The notes under the pieces were generated by a model that was given only the letters and a program-made list of their open reading frames with translations, was not told the DNA's origin and made no database searches. A stretch of 64,000 nucleotides of DNA from Pectobacterium brasiliense (GTDB taxonomy: Bacteria; Pseudomonadota; Gammaproteobacteria; Enterobacterales; Enterobacteriaceae), in NCBI RefSeq assembly GCF_016950255.1, contig NZ_JACGFN010000001.1, positions 62,001 to 126,000 on the forward strand, read 5' to 3'. Each line of letters starts with the position of its first letter. Position 1 is the stretch's first letter. The position numbers and the translations under genes are program-made. Below, one piece after another: positions 8,789 to 18,615 of this stretch.

Positions 8789-10384
8789 ATGAAAAAAGCA
8801 GGAATAAAATTGACTCTGGCAGCGTTGACGCTGGCGGTCGCTTCCGCGGCCTCGGCGAATACGCTGGTGTACTGCTCTGAAGGATCGCCGGAAAACTTTA
8901 ACCCACAGCTTTACACCTCCGGCACCAGCGTGGATGCCAGCGCCGTGCCGATTTATAACCGTCTGGTGGATTTCAAAGTGGGCACCACGGAGCTGGTGCC
9001 GAGTCTGGCAGAGCGCTGGGACATCAGCGCCGATGGGCGAGTCTATACCTTCCATTTGCGCAAGGGTGTGAAATTCCAGAGCAATAAATACTTCAAACCT
9101 TCGCGTGATTTTACCGCCGACGACGTTATTTTCTCCTTCATGCGGCAAAAAGATCCGCAGCACCCTTACCACAGCGTCTCGAAAGGAACTTATGCCAATT
9201 TTGAAAGCTTGTCCTTTGGCTCGTTGATTCAGAGCATTGAGAAAGTGGATGACCACACGGTACGCTTTACGCTCTCTCATGCGGAAGCCCCGTTTCTGGC
9301 CGATTTAGCCTGGTATTTCGCGTCTATTCTCTCTGCGGAATATGCCGATGCGATGCTTAAAGCCGGGACGCCGGAGCGCGTGGACATGGAGCCGATTGGC
9401 ACCGGGCCTTTTGAATTAGCGCAGTATCAGAAAGATTCCCGCATTCTGTTTAAGGCATTTCCAGCCTATTGGGAAGGCAAGGCCAAGCTGGATCGGCTGA
9501 TTTTCACCATCACACCGGATGCCTCCGTGCGGTACGCCAAACTGGAGAAGAATGAGTGTCAGGTGATGCCGTTCCCTAATCCCGCCGACCTACCGCGTAT
9601 GAAAGAAAACAAGGACATCGTGCTGATGCAAAAGGCCGGACTGAACACCGGCTTCCTGTCGTTCAATACCCAGAAAGCACCGACGGACAATGTGAAAGTG
9701 CGGCAGGCGTTAACGATGGCGATTAACAAGCCGGCGATTATCGAAGCCGTTTTCCAGGGAACCGGAACGGCGGCGAAAAACCTGCTGCCGCCGGGCGTCT
9801 GGAGCGCCGACAGTGACCTGAAAGACTATGACTACGATCCTGAAAAGGCGAAGGCGTTACTGAAAGAAGCCGGCTTGGCGGAAGGCACCACTATCGAACT
9901 GTGGGCGATGCCGGTACAGCGTCCGTACAATCCGAATGCTCGCCGCATGTCGGAGATGATTCAGGCGGACTGGGCGAAAGTCGGTGTGCAGGCCAAAATT
10001 GTCACCTTCGAGTGGGGCGAATACCTGAAAAGGGTGAAAGGCGGTGAGCATCAGGCGGCATTGATGGGTTGGACAACGGCAACGGGCGATCCTGATAACT
10101 TCTTCGGGCCGCTCTTTACCTGTACGGCGGCTAACGGTGGCTCCAACTCGGCGAAATGGTGTTATGCGCCGTTTGATAAAATCATTATCGAAGCGCGCGC
10201 TTCACAGGATCACGAGCAGCGTATTGCTTTGTACAAGCAGGCGCAGCAGATGATGCACGATCAGGCTCCGGCCGTCATGATTGTGCATTCCACCATATTT
10301 GAACCCGTGCGTAAGGAAGTGACCGGGTATGAGGTCGACCCGTTCGGTAAGCATATTTTCTATCAGGTAGACGTGAAGAAGTAA
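8789..10384 (+). CDS. DppA-like periplasmic dipeptide-binding protein (orphan)
   Basis: Periplasmic solute-binding protein (531 aa) of the SBP_bac_5 family, very close in sequence to E. coli DppA: the segments TLVYCSEGSPENFNPQ, ITPDASVRYAKLEKNECQVM and AMPVQRPYNPNARRMSEMIQ are near-identical. The N-terminus is a signal peptide ending ASA near residue 24. No permease or ATPase genes follow; the next gene is queH on the other strand, so this copy is separate from a dppABCDF operon. It probably feeds a permease encoded elsewhere, with a somewhat different peptide preference. It could be the only dppA or a paralogue; the window cannot decide. Confidence 0.88.
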   Translation: MKKAGIKLTLAALTLAVASAASANTLVYCSEGSPENFNPQLYTSGTSVDASAVPIYNRLVDFKVGTTELVPSLAERWDISADGRVYTFHLRKGVKFQSNKYFKPSRDFTADDVIFSFMRQKDPQHPYHSVSKGTYANFESLSFGSLIQSIEKVDDHTVRFTLSHAEAPFLADLAWYFASILSAEYADAMLKAGTPERVDMEPIGTGPFELAQYQKDSRILFKAFPAYWEGKAKLDRLIFTITPDASVRYAKLEKNECQVMPFPNPADLPRMKENKDIVLMQKAGLNTGFLSFNTQKAPTDNVKVRQALTMAINKPAIIEAVFQGTGTAAKNLLPPGVWSADSDLKDYDYDPEKAKALLKEAGLAEGTTIELWAMPVQRPYNPNARRMSEMIQADWAKVGVQAKIVTFEWGEYLKRVKGGEHQAALMGWTTATGDPDNFFGPLFTCTAANGGSNSAKWCYAPFDKIIIEARASQDHEQRIALYKQAQQMMHDQAPAVMIVHSTIFEPVRKEVTGYEVDPFGKHIFYQVDVKK

Positions 10385-10390
10385 GATGCA

Positions 10391-10418
10391 GTAAAAATGG
10401 CACGCCGCACGGCGTGCC
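10391..10418 (-). terminator. Terminator between dppA-like gene and queH
   Basis: Perfect 8-bp stem GGCACGCC (10399-10406) with GGCGTGCC (10411-10418), loop GCAC. The run of five A on the left becomes a T-tract on the minus strand, so it mainly terminates queH; the stem may also stop plus-strand transcripts. Confidence 0.75.
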
Positions 10419-10434
10419 TGACTCTGGCGTAGCG

Positions 10435-11106
10435 TTATTCGGTTTCATCACCGTAATACAGCTTACCGATGCGGATAATATCGCGCCCCTGTGATTTGCG
10501 ATGCTTATTGGAATCGCGCAGGGAATAAATGCAGCCGCAATACTCCTGCTGATAGAAACGTTCGCGTTTGCTGATTTCGATCATGCGCGACGAGCCGCCG
10601 CCCTTGCGCCAGTTGTAATCCCAGTAGGTGATGCCGGGATATTTCTGCGCAGCGTTCTGTCCGCATTCGGTAATCTGTTGCATGTTTTTCCAGCGTGAAA
10701 TCCCCAGTGAACTGGAAATAACGCTAAAGCCGTTTTCTGCGGCGTACAGCGCTGTGCGCTCGAAGCGCATATCAAAACACATGGTGCAGCGAATGCCGCG
10801 TTCCGGTTCCCATTCCATGCCTTTAGCGCGCTCGAACCAGTTATCCGTATCGTAATCCGCATCGATGAAAGGCACGTTATGCTGTTCGGCGAAACGGATA
10901 TTTTCCTCTTTGCGGATCAGGTATTCACGCTGGGGGTGGATATTGGGGTTATAAAAGAAAATGGTGTAATCAATGCCAGAAGCGGTGATGGCTTCCATGA
11001 CTTCACCTGAGCAGGGCGCGCAGCAGGAATGCAGCAGCAGTTTGTCTGCGCTGTTGGGCAGTGAAAGCTGCGGGCGTTTAAATTCTGCGGTTTTGACATT
11101 CGACAT
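10435..11106 (-). CDS. queH: Epoxyqueuosine reductase QueH
   Basis: Cytoplasmic Fe-S enzyme (223 aa, former DUF208) that reduces epoxyqueuosine to queuosine in the anticodon of Asp, Asn, His and Tyr tRNAs. Cysteine motifs expected for the family are present: HSCCAPC near residue 26, CTMC near residue 112, and YCGC near residue 193. The start is set at ATG 11106 ([13 protein letters not shown]); a longer open frame to 11241 lacks family similarity. The neighbouring gene dusC is also a tRNA modification enzyme, divergently transcribed. Confidence 0.9.
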   Translation of the reverse strand: MSNVKTAEFKRPQLSLPNSADKLLLHSCCAPCSGEVMEAITASGIDYTIFFYNPNIHPQREYLIRKEENIRFAEQHNVPFIDADYDTDNWFERAKGMEWEPERGIRCTMCFDMRFERTALYAAENGFSVISSSLGISRWKNMQQITECGQNAAQKYPGITYWDYNWRKGGGSSRMIEISKRERFYQQEYCGCIYSLRDSNKHRKSQGRDIIRIGKLYYGDETE

Positions 11107-11315
11107 AAAAAGTAGCCACTTCGTTGTAGTCCGTAAGGACGGTGTCGGTACAAATTCGTCACGAATTATTGATGATATGTTCACAAGAGGCAACCTCATG
11201 GACTGCCCAGCGTTATCTTTCCCGTTGCGTTCCCCGTACAATACCCCCTAAGATTGCCTGCTTTTTTTGGCCTGAATGGCTGTGATTAACGATCAAATGG
11301 TTACCGAGTAGCGTT

Positions 11316-12248
11316 ATGCGTGTTCTGCTTGCCCCGATGGAAGGGGTTCTCGACTCATTAGTGCGAGAACTGCTGACTGAAGTAAATGATTACGACCTGT
11401 GCATCACCGAATTTTTACGCGTGGTGGATCAGTGTCTGCCGGTTAAATCCTTTTATCGCCTTTGCCCGGAGTTACACCATGCCAGCCGCACGCCGTCTGG
11501 TACGCTGGTGCGCGTACAGCTGCTGGGACAATATCCGCAGTGGCTGGCGGAAAATGCGGCGCGGGCGGTAGAACTGGGCTCATATGGTGTCGATCTCAAC
11601 TGCGGTTGCCCGTCGAAGCTGGTGAACGGCAGCGGGGGCGGGGCGACGCTGTTGAAAGATCCCGAGCTGATTTATCAGGGCGCAAAAGCGATGCGTGAGG
11701 CGGTGCCTGCGCATTTGCCGGTCACGGTGAAAATCCGACTGGGCTGGGATTCCGGCGCTCGCCAGTTTGAGATTGCTGACGCGGTGCAGCAGGCAGGAGC
11801 GACTGAACTGGCCGTGCATGGCCGCACGAAGGAAGATGGTTATAAAGCCGAGTGCATTAACTGGCTGGCAATAGGGGAAATCCGCCAGCGATTGCGGATC
11901 CCGGTGATTGCCAATGGCGAAATCTGGGACTGGCAGAGCGCACAGGACTGTATGGCGACGACGGGCTGCGACGCGATGATGATTGGGCGGGGCGCGCTGA
12001 ATGTGCCGAACCTGAGCCGCGTGATTAAGTATAACGAACCGCGTATGCCGTGGCCGGAGGTCATGCTGCTGCTACAAAAGTATGTGCAGTTGGAAAAGCA
12101 GGGCGACACGGGACTGTATCACGTCGCGCGGATCAAACAGTGGCTCGGCTATTTGCGTAAAGAGTACGACGACGCCACCGAGTTATTCAGCGAGATCCGC
12201 ACGTTGAAGACCTCAGCAGATATTGCCCGTGTGATTGGTGAGCCATAA
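11316..12248 (+). CDS. dusC: tRNA-dihydrouridine(16) synthase DusC
   Basis: FMN-dependent enzyme (310 aa) reducing uridine 16 of tRNAs in the D-loop. The N-terminus [19 protein letters not shown] is essentially that of E. coli DusC, followed by the DLNCGCPSK active-site loop containing the catalytic cysteine (about residue 98), VKIRLGW and the phosphate-binding IGRGAL near residue 225. C-terminal helical tRNA-binding domain present. Start ATG 11316. No clear terminator follows before the MetJ-controlled mmu operon. Confidence 0.96.
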   Translation: MRVLLAPMEGVLDSLVRELLTEVNDYDLCITEFLRVVDQCLPVKSFYRLCPELHHASRTPSGTLVRVQLLGQYPQWLAENAARAVELGSYGVDLNCGCPSKLVNGSGGGATLLKDPELIYQGAKAMREAVPAHLPVTVKIRLGWDSGARQFEIADAVQQAGATELAVHGRTKEDGYKAECINWLAIGEIRQRLRIPVIANGEIWDWQSAQDCMATTGCDAMMIGRGALNVPNLSRVIKYNEPRMPWPEVMLLLQKYVQLEKQGDTGLYHVARIKQWLGYLRKEYDDATELFSEIRTLKTSADIARVIGEP

Positions 12249-12403
12249 GTGCTCACCGCTTCCTTACGCGTTATTTCCCTCTCTTCTTTTTCCTCTCTCT
12301 ATTTTCTGACAATAGCTGTTCAGATTTAACGCACCTCATCACTCTCCTGCTGGCCTGTACTTTACTTTACGAATCGGTTGGCGGTATAACACTCCATCTA
12401 TCT

Positions 12404-12419
12404 GGAAGTTTAGACGTCT
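12404..12419 (+). promoter_or_regulatory. MetJ operator (met box) upstream of mmuP
   Basis: AGACGTCT at 12412-12419 is a perfect 8-bp met box. The adjoining eight bases on the left (12404-12411, GGAAGTTT) match the consensus at 5 of 8 positions, and MetJ binds two or more tandem boxes. It lies 17 bases before the mmuP start codon, so a bound repressor would block the promoter or early transcription. This fits repression of S-methylmethionine use when S-adenosylmethionine is plentiful. Confidence 0.8.
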
Positions 12420-12435
12420 ATAATGAAAGGTCATC

Positions 12436-13848
12436 ATGGAACAACACGCATCAGGCACCGAAGGGCAGTTTAAGCGCACCATGAAAGCTCGCCATTTGGT
12501 GATGCTTTCGCTCGGTGGCGTCATCGGCACCGGTCTGTTTTTTAATACGGGCTACATTATTTCCACGACAGGAGCGGCCGGGACGCTATTGGCGTATCTG
12601 ATCGGCGCGCTGGTGGTGTATCTGGTGATGCTGAGTCTGGGTGAGCTGTCCGTCGCGATGCCGGAAACCGGGGCGTTTCATGTGTATGCGTCCCGCTATC
12701 TCAGCCCGGCAACGGGCTATACCGTGGCGTGGCTGTATTGGCTGACGTGGACGGTTGCACTGGGCTCCAGCCTGACCGCTGCCGGTTTTTGCATGCAGTA
12801 TTGGTTCCCGCAGGTGCCAGTCTGGACCTGGTGTTTGCTGTTTTGTGTGCTGATCTATCTGCTGAATATCGTGTCGTCCCGTTTCTTTGCCGAAGGGGAA
12901 TTCTGGTTCTCTATCGTTAAAGTCGTCACGATTCTCGCTTTTATCGTGCTCGGCGCTGGCGCGATGTTTGGCTTTATTCCGATGCAGGACGGTTCACCTG
13001 CGCCGTTCTTCCAGAACATTACCGCGTCTGGCTGGTTCCCACACGGCGGCCTGCCGATCCTGATGACAATGGTGGCGGTAAACTTCGCCTTCTCCGGTAC
13101 GGAACTGATCGGCATCGCGGCGGGAGAAACCGAGAATCCGCAGAAGGTCGTGCCGATGGCGATTCGTACTACCGTTGCGCGACTGGTGATCTTCTTTCTG
13201 GGCACGGTGCTGGTACTGGCAGCGATCATTCCGATGGAAGAGGCCGGTATCGCGAAAAGCCCGTTTGTGCTGGTGTTTGAAAAGATTGGTATTCCTTACG
13301 CCGCCGACATTTTTAATTTCGTGATTTTGACGGCGATCCTGTCTGCCGCTAACTCGGGGCTGTATGCCTCGGGGCGTATGCTGTGGTCGCTGTCCAACGA
13401 AGGCACGCTGCCGCGCCGTTTTTCTCGTCTGACGCGTCGTGGCATTCCGCTTTTTGCTATTTCCGTCAGTATGCTAGGCGGGCTGTTGGCGCTGTTTTCC
13501 AGCGTGGTCGCGCCGGACACCGTTTATGTGGCGCTGTCCGCGATTTCTGGTTTTGCCGTAGTGGCGGTGTGGCTGAGCATCTGTGCCTCGCACTATATGT
13601 TCCGCCGTCACCATGTCCGCTCGGGAAAAACGCTTTCCGATCTGCAATATCGCGCCCCTTGGTTCCCCATCACGCCGATTCTTGGCTTCTTATTGTGCCT
13701 GCTGGCCTGCGTTGGGCTGGCGTTTGACCCAAGCCAGCGGATTGCACTGTGGTGTGGAATTCCGTTTGTCGCGCTGTGCTATGGTGCTTATTATTTCACG
13801 CAGTCAATGAAGAAACGTAGGTTAACGGGAGCGGAAGACATTGCGTAA
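12436..13848 (+). CDS. mmuP: S-methylmethionine permease MmuP
   Basis: Inner-membrane amino-acid/polyamine/organocation permease (470 aa, about 12 helices) importing S-methylmethionine, a sulphur-storage compound abundant in plants. Sequence is near-identical to E. coli MmuP over long stretches, for example [19 protein letters not shown] at residue 10 and [18 protein letters not shown] at residue 213. A GAAAGG ribosome binding site precedes ATG 12436. The stop overlaps the TTG start of mmuM, and a MetJ box lies in front, so uptake and methyl transfer form one methionine-salvage operon. Confidence 0.96.
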   Translation: MEQHASGTEGQFKRTMKARHLVMLSLGGVIGTGLFFNTGYIISTTGAAGTLLAYLIGALVVYLVMLSLGELSVAMPETGAFHVYASRYLSPATGYTVAWLYWLTWTVALGSSLTAAGFCMQYWFPQVPVWTWCLLFCVLIYLLNIVSSRFFAEGEFWFSIVKVVTILAFIVLGAGAMFGFIPMQDGSPAPFFQNITASGWFPHGGLPILMTMVAVNFAFSGTELIGIAAGETENPQKVVPMAIRTTVARLVIFFLGTVLVLAAIIPMEEAGIAKSPFVLVFEKIGIPYAADIFNFVILTAILSAANSGLYASGRMLWSLSNEGTLPRRFSRLTRRGIPLFAISVSMLGGLLALFSSVVAPDTVYVALSAISGFAVVAVWLSICASHYMFRRHHVRSGKTLSDLQYRAPWFPITPILGFLLCLLACVGLAFDPSQRIALWCGIPFVALCYGAYYFTQSMKKRRLTGAEDIA

Positions 13849-14788
13849 AAATACGGTTACCGAAATGCTGGCGACGGCCTCAACGATTGTGTTGGACGGC
13901 GCGTTGGCGACCGAACTGGAAGCGCGCGGCTGTGATTTAACGGATCCGCTGTGGTCGGCGAAAGTGCTGGTTGAAAACCCGGCGCTGATTTATCAGGTGC
14001 ATCTCGATTATTTTAAAGCCGGGGCACAGTGTGCGATTACCGCCAGTTATCAGGCGACGCCGCAAGGGTTTAAGGCGCGCGGGTATAGCGAAACGGAATC
14101 ACTGGCGCTGATTGCCAAGAGCGTACAGCTGGCGGCGCAGGCGCGGGATGATTACCGTCGCGATAATCCGCAGGCTGGGACGCTACTGGTGGCGGGATCG
14201 GTGGGGCCGTACGGTGCCTATCTGGCAGATGGTTCGGAGTATCGCGGTGATTACCAATTGCCGCAGGCCGAGATGATGGCGTTTCATCGGCCGCGTATAG
14301 CGGCGCTGCATGAGGCAGGTGCCGATCTGCTGGCCTGCGAGACGCTGCCGTCTTTTGCTGAAATAGAGGCTTTGATTGCGTTACTGGCCGAGTTCCCTCA
14401 GGCGCAGGCCTGGTTCTCTTTCACCTTGCGTGACAGCGAGCACCTCAGCGACGGCACGTCATTGCGTACGGTGCTGGCGCGGGTCAACGCCTGTTCGCAG
14501 GTGGTCGCTGTGGGTATCAACTGCATCGCGCTGGAAAACGTGACGCCAGCGCTGAAGCATCTGTCCTCGCTGACGGATTTGCCGTTGGTGGTTTATCCCA
14601 ATTCCGGCGAGCAGTATGATGCGGTAACGAAAACCTGGAGCAGCGCTCACGATGACGCCTGCTCGTTGACCGCGTATTTGCCCGAGTGGCAGGCAGCAGG
14701 CGCACGCCTGATTGGCGGCTGTTGCCGCACCACGCCCGCGGATATCGCTGGTATTGCACGCTGCTGTCAGCATGAGGGTCAGCACTAA
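13841..14788 (+). CDS. mmuM: Homocysteine S-methyltransferase MmuM
   Basis: Cytoplasmic zinc enzyme (315 aa) transferring a methyl group from S-methylmethionine to homocysteine, giving two methionines. Zinc ligands are visible as the cysteine in GINCIALEN (about residue 229) and the pair in GGCCRTTP (about residue 295). Family motifs [15 protein letters not shown] and [20 protein letters not shown] are intact. The first start is TTG at 13841, overlapping the mmuP stop; an in-frame ATG at 13865 gives a product 8 residues shorter and would be an alternative start. Coupled to mmuP in an operon. Confidence 0.95.
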   Translation: MRKNTVTEMLATASTIVLDGALATELEARGCDLTDPLWSAKVLVENPALIYQVHLDYFKAGAQCAITASYQATPQGFKARGYSETESLALIAKSVQLAAQARDDYRRDNPQAGTLLVAGSVGPYGAYLADGSEYRGDYQLPQAEMMAFHRPRIAALHEAGADLLACETLPSFAEIEALIALLAEFPQAQAWFSFTLRDSEHLSDGTSLRTVLARVNACSQVVAVGINCIALENVTPALKHLSSLTDLPLVVYPNSGEQYDAVTKTWSSAHDDACSLTAYLPEWQAAGARLIGGCCRTTPADIAGIARCCQHEGQH

Positions 14789-14804
14789 ATAAGAGGATGC
14801 CGTG

Positions 14805-15353
14805 ATGGAAAATGATGTGGGTCTGCAACAGGCGTACTCGCTTGCCAGACAACGCGTAGCGCCGGAAGTCCCGGTAACGGTGCTGTACATTGGCGAACAG
14901 CAGACGACCATCGTCTGCGGGACGTCATCACAACCGTCGGTAACCCTGCAATTGACCATCGGTTTTGACAAAACGGCGGCGGCGTTTTTCAAGCATCTTC
15001 CCCCAACGCCAGACGAGATGGAGTGGGCGATCATGGCGGTAGAGGATGAAGTGACGCGCATTCGCCACGATATTCCCGCGGATTCCGTTCTGTTTTCTTT
15101 CGACCCTGCCTTGGTCACTATTGCACAGATTTCGGGAGTAGAAGAAGAGGAAGCAGGCTGGCGGTTGCCGCAAGATGACATGGAACGGACATTTAAACGT
15201 CTGGAGCGCGTCATGCAGGGGAGCCCGGCAACCTGGGAGGGGATTCCGCTAGAGAACGCTTTCTCCGCCCGATTGCTGATTTTGCGTGAATTTATGCACC
15301 ATCACGGCTTCGATTCTGCACTGATTTTGCTATTACCTGCAGTTGCTGCCTGA
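14805..15353 (+). CDS. Conserved protein of unknown function, third gene of the mmu operon
   Basis: Unrecognised protein of 182 aa. It is acidic and soluble, without signal peptide or membrane helices. The first 60 residues look beta-rich (VPVTVLYIGEQQTTIV, SVTLQLTIGF), followed by charged helices with an EEEEAGW run near residue 118. The start is taken at ATG 14805, right after a GTG that could also serve, with AAGAGGA in front. It begins only 16 bases after mmuM and ends before a strong terminator, so it is probably co-transcribed with mmuPM and could share MetJ control. E. coli mmuPM has no such third gene that I know of. Confidence 0.7.
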   Translation: MENDVGLQQAYSLARQRVAPEVPVTVLYIGEQQTTIVCGTSSQPSVTLQLTIGFDKTAAAFFKHLPPTPDEMEWAIMAVEDEVTRIRHDIPADSVLFSFDPALVTIAQISGVEEEEAGWRLPQDDMERTFKRLERVMQGSPATWEGIPLENAFSARLLILREFMHHHGFDSALILLLPAVAA

Positions 15354-15391
15354 AGAACTAGCGGTTTTTCCCTTCTCAGCTACTATTAACG

Positions 15392-15430
15392 GCGGTCAGC
15401 GTCCAGCAAGGATTCTGACCGCATTTTTTT
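15392..15430 (+). terminator. Rho-independent terminator of the mmu operon
   Basis: Stem GCGGTCAG (15392-15399) with CTGACCGC (15415-15422), then A and seven T. It closes the mmuP-mmuM-unknown transcript. Confidence 0.85.
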
Positions 15431-15750
15431 CTGGGAAATCGCAAATAGCATTCATCTACAGATATTCGTCGTCAGGAAATTGCGATCGGGATATCTGACG
15501 TTGTAAGGTAATAACGCGGCATGATTATCAAGGTCATGCTTTCGCGGTACCAGGATGTGACAGGATGTGGGTGTTAATCAAGGAGGATGAGAGGACGGCC
15601 CTTGGGCCATATTATGTTACCTGTATGATCTATTTTGCGGATGACCGAATATTTATTATCTTGAATTTCCGTATGGCAGCGTAATAAAACGCTGTTTCGA
15701 TATGGCGGGGAGTCAATGTTATTTCAGGGAATCCAGTGAGGGGAAAGAAC
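15431..15750. other. Intergenic region before cyaB, no gene seen
   Basis: About 320 bases between the mmu terminator and cyaB. Very short frames occur (13 to 18 codons) but with poor spacing to any ribosome binding site. A small hairpin AGCGT-AATAAA-ACGCT lies near 15680. It presumably holds the cyaB promoter. Confidence 0.4.
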
Positions 15751-16293
15751 ATGGTTGAACATTTCACAGGGAAATATGAAGTTGAACTTAAATTTCGCAT
15801 CGACGATATAGCCGTTTTCAGGAATACGCTTTTTAGCCTTCATCCCGAGGCTTTCGTCTTTGAAAATAAAGAACATGATGTTTATTACGATGATGCAGAG
15901 AAGCGCCTGCAACAGCAAAATATCAAAATGCTGGTGCGCCGCATGGAGCCATCGGGCATTAAACTTTGGATTGTGAAAGGGCCGGGCATCGATCGCTGTG
16001 AAGCGGTTAACGTTGAAGGCTTTGAAAAAACTGACAGCATGTTACAGACGTTGGGGTATCGACCTCTTTTTGAAATTCATAAAATCCGCAGCATCTACTT
16101 TTTAAACGCCTTCCATATTACGCTCGATTATATTGAATCACTGGGTTATTTCGTGGAAATATCAGTGATGACCGATGATGAGACCCAGTTGAAAGCACTC
16201 AGAGAACGGTGTATAGAGTGTGCGTTACGGCTTCAATTGCCATTGGATAATATTGAAACGAAATCTTATTATCAATTACTGGGTTTTAATTAA
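15751..16293 (+). CDS. cyaB: Class IV adenylate cyclase (CYTH domain)
   Basis: Cytoplasmic CYTH-fold enzyme (180 aa) making cyclic AMP from ATP in characterised class IV cyclases. The triphosphate/metal signature ExExK is present as EVELK at residues about 10-14. The sequence resembles the Yersinia pestis class IV enzyme closely (GKYEVELKFR, GIKLWIVKGPG, SIYFLNAFHITLDY, SYYQLLGF). The start is ATG 15751 with AGGGGAAA in front; a GTG at 15736 would add five residues. The cell's main cAMP source is expected to be a class I CyaA elsewhere, so the in vivo role is unclear. Confidence 0.85.
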   Translation: MVEHFTGKYEVELKFRIDDIAVFRNTLFSLHPEAFVFENKEHDVYYDDAEKRLQQQNIKMLVRRMEPSGIKLWIVKGPGIDRCEAVNVEGFEKTDSMLQTLGYRPLFEIHKIRSIYFLNAFHITLDYIESLGYFVEISVMTDDETQLKALRERCIECALRLQLPLDNIETKSYYQLLGFN

Positions 16294-16350
16294 TTGTTCT
16301 TTTCTGGTTATTGAATTGTTGTTTTTATTGTTCTATTTGCACACGGGGAA

Positions 16351-16710
16351 ATGATGACGAAATCTATTTCGGCGGCGCTGGCTACGTTAGTGATGGCGTT
16401 CTCGCTGTCCGTTCATGGTAGCGATGTGGGGCACTATAAAGACGGTGCCTACATCGGTAAAGCGCAGGGGAAAGCGGCAGAAGTTGAGGTCACGGTCAGC
16501 ATTAAAGACGGGAAGATCGCTAATGCGGAAGTGCTGAAGCATGGCGATACCGAAGCGATGATGCTGAGCGCGACGGATCAGATTGTGCCGGAGCTCATTG
16601 AGAAGCAGGACATTAACAAAGTGGATGCGGTAACGGGGGCAACGTTATCGAGCCAGGGCGTGATTAATGCGGTGAAACAGGCGCTGGAACAGGCCAAAGT
16701 CACGCCGTAG
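16351..16710 (+). CDS. Periplasmic FMN-binding (probably flavinylated) protein
   Basis: Exported protein (119 aa) made of a signal peptide (residues 1-23, ending VHG-S) and one FMN_bind domain. The motif DAVTGATLSS at about residues 91-100 fits the D-x-x-(T/S)GAT consensus in which ApbE links FMN to threonine by a phosphoester bond. Such proteins carry electrons across or outside the inner membrane. The next gene, 62 bases on, encodes a small membrane protein and may be its partner. No ApbE gene lies in the window. Either ATG 16351 or 16354 may be used. Confidence 0.82.
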   Translation: MMTKSISAALATLVMAFSLSVHGSDVGHYKDGAYIGKAQGKAAEVEVTVSIKDGKIANAEVLKHGDTEAMMLSATDQIVPELIEKQDINKVDAVTGATLSSQGVINAVKQALEQAKVTP

Positions 16711-16772
16711 TCACACCGGTTTTTGGTTATCACCGTTGATGACGGCCTGAGTGATTAAGGAATCGTACTGCC

Positions 16773-17282
16773 GTGGAAAACCTGCTGATTATTCTGCGTC
16801 ACACGCCTTATTGGGTGTGGATCGTTTTGGGTTATCTGATTTATGCCGGCGTAAAAGCCAGCCAGCCGCGGCAGCAATCGCTGGTACGGATGCTAGTTGT
16901 GCCGATGATTTTCATCGCGTGGGGCATCAGCGCGATTTTCCATACGCTGCAGCTCCCGCTTGCGGCCGCGGGCGGATTTCTACTGGCATTAATGATTGGG
17001 CTGGGCATCGGCTGGGCGTGGGGGAAGACATCGGGCATTTACTTGCCGGAGTCGCGCCATTTTCAACGCACCGGTTCGTGGTGGCCGTTGGCCTTAATGC
17101 TGCTGACGTTTTGTTCTCGCTTCTATTTTTCCGTCCAACTGGCTCGGTTTCCGGCGTTGGCACATGACCCGGCGTTCTGCCTGCTGTCCGGCGCGACGAG
17201 TGGGATTACCGCGGGGATATTCAGCGGCGTCAGCTTGCGTTTGTTCAACCACATGCGCAAAATAAGACCGTCTCTGACGTAA
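16773..17282 (+). CDS. Small integral membrane protein (DUF6622-like)
   Basis: Inner-membrane protein of 169 aa with five or so hydrophobic helices: residues about 12-28, 40-60, 65-86, 103-120 and 133-155. It starts with GTG at 16773 after AAGGA. I place it with the DUF6622-type membrane proteins from general appearance, with low certainty. Its position just after a probable flavoprotein suggests a role in anchoring or electron transfer; that is inference. It has no haem-binding histidine pattern that I can point to. Confidence 0.7.
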   Translation: MENLLIILRHTPYWVWIVLGYLIYAGVKASQPRQQSLVRMLVVPMIFIAWGISAIFHTLQLPLAAAGGFLLALMIGLGIGWAWGKTSGIYLPESRHFQRTGSWWPLALMLLTFCSRFYFSVQLARFPALAHDPAFCLLSGATSGITAGIFSGVSLRLFNHMRKIRPSLT

Positions 17283-17431
17283 CACGATAAAAAACAGTAG
17301 GTTGCTCAAACCGTCTGTCAACATTTGTCACAAAGCTTTTCTGCTGCATGAGTGCGCAGGGAAGGGCGGTAAATTATAATGCCGCTGCCCATCCCTTTCA
17401 TTTAACAGAATACTGTTTAAGTTATTGAAGA

Positions 17432-18379
17432 ATGACTAAAAATTTTAAGCTTTCTCTTTTTGGCCTGTTGGTGCTATCAACCCATGCTGTGATGTTGCCT
17501 CAGGCTGTGGCGAAAGCGCCGACGTACTCCGCTGGCACTGCGCATCAGGAAATTGCTTCCGGTAGCGCCATGGTGGTGGATCTGCGTGATAACCACATCC
17601 TTTATTCCAGCAATCCTGATGTGGTGGTGCCGATTGCTTCGGTGACGAAACTGATGACGGCGCTGGTGGTGCTGGATGCCAATCAACCGCTGGATGAAAT
17701 TATCTCTGTCGATATCAGTCAGACGAAAGAAATGAAAGGGGTCTACTCACGCGTTCGTCTGAACAGTGAGATCAGCCGCCGCGACATGCTGCTACTGGCG
17801 CTGATGTCATCAGAAAACCGCGCGGCGGCCAGTCTGGCGCACCACTATCCGGGCGGCTATCAGGCGTTTATCCGCGCGATGAATGCCAAAGCCCGTGCGT
17901 TGGGGATGGCCCACACGCGCTATGTGGAGCCGACCGGGCTGTCCATCAATAATGTCTCGACTGCCCGCGATCTCACCAAGCTCTTGATTGCCAGCAAGCA
18001 ATATCCGCTGCTGGGACAGCTTAGTACCACACAAGAGAAAACCGCGACGTTCTCCCACCCAGCGTACAGCCAGCCGTTCAGGAACACGAACCATCTGGTC
18101 TATAAAGCGGATTGGAGCATTCAGCTCACCAAAACCGGCTTCACGAATCAGGCAGGACACTGTCTGGTGATGCGTACGGTTATTAATCAGCGGCCTGTTG
18201 CGCTGGTGGTGTTGGATGCCTTCGGCAAATATACGCACTTTGCGGATGCTAACCGCCTGCGTAAGTGGATTGAAACCGGTAAGGTCAGCGAGGTGCCTGC
18301 CGCCGCGTTGAGCTATAAGAAACAAAAATCGCTGGCTTCCCGCCAACCGCAGAGCATGGCGAGTATCGAAACCGAATAA
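17432..18379 (+). CDS. pbpG: D-alanyl-D-alanine endopeptidase PbpG (PBP7)
   Basis: Periplasmic penicillin-binding peptidase (315 aa, S11) cutting D-Ala-mDAP cross-links in peptidoglycan. A signal peptide (residues 1-28, ending AVA) is followed by the serine acyl-enzyme motif SVTK (about residue 70), the SEN motif (SSENR, about 130), and KTG (LTKTGF, about 232). The sequence is close to E. coli PbpG throughout, including [11 protein letters not shown]. Monocistronic with its own terminator. Confidence 0.95.
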   Translation: MTKNFKLSLFGLLVLSTHAVMLPQAVAKAPTYSAGTAHQEIASGSAMVVDLRDNHILYSSNPDVVVPIASVTKLMTALVVLDANQPLDEIISVDISQTKEMKGVYSRVRLNSEISRRDMLLLALMSSENRAAASLAHHYPGGYQAFIRAMNAKARALGMAHTRYVEPTGLSINNVSTARDLTKLLIASKQYPLLGQLSTTQEKTATFSHPAYSQPFRNTNHLVYKADWSIQLTKTGFTNQAGHCLVMRTVINQRPVALVVLDAFGKYTHFADANRLRKWIETGKVSEVPAAALSYKKQKSLASRQPQSMASIETE

Positions 18380-18387
18380 TCAGTACT

Positions 18388-18420
18388 CCCCTTCCTAATG
18401 GTTTGGAAGGGGATATCTTT
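18388..18420 (+). terminator. Terminator of pbpG
   Basis: Stem CCCCTTCC (18388-18395) with GGAAGGGG (18405-18412), loop of nine, followed by ATATCTTT. It begins 8 bases after the pbpG stop. Confidence 0.7.
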
Positions 18421-18456
18421 ACGGTTGCCGAGCGAGCCACCGCCTGCGACGGGCTG

Positions 18457-18615
18457 TCACGCTTGAGCGCGAAAATCTTCTATCACTTCACCCGCTTTTT
18501 TCACTTCATCATCATGTGCAGCTTCACGCCAGGTTTTCGCTAATGCGTCCTGTAGCCAACGCTGCTGGCGGGATGATGATGCAAACGGAAGATGAGGAAT
18601 GTGAATTATGCGTAT
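18457..18615 (-). pseudogene. 52-codon protein-like frame lacking a start codon
   Basis: On the minus strand an uninterrupted frame of 52 codons ends in TGA (18459-18457) and reads like a real protein: a short hydrophobic beginning (RIIHIPHLPF) and a charged amphipathic helix region (RQQRWLQDALAKTWREAAHD, then DEVKKAGEVIEDF). There is no ATG, GTG or TTG near its beginning; the upstream stop TAA is two codons before an ATA at 18615. Either the original ATG has mutated to ATA, giving a fresh pseudogene, or a non-standard ATA/ATT start is used. No good ribosome binding site is seen. Family not recognised. Confidence 0.5.
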
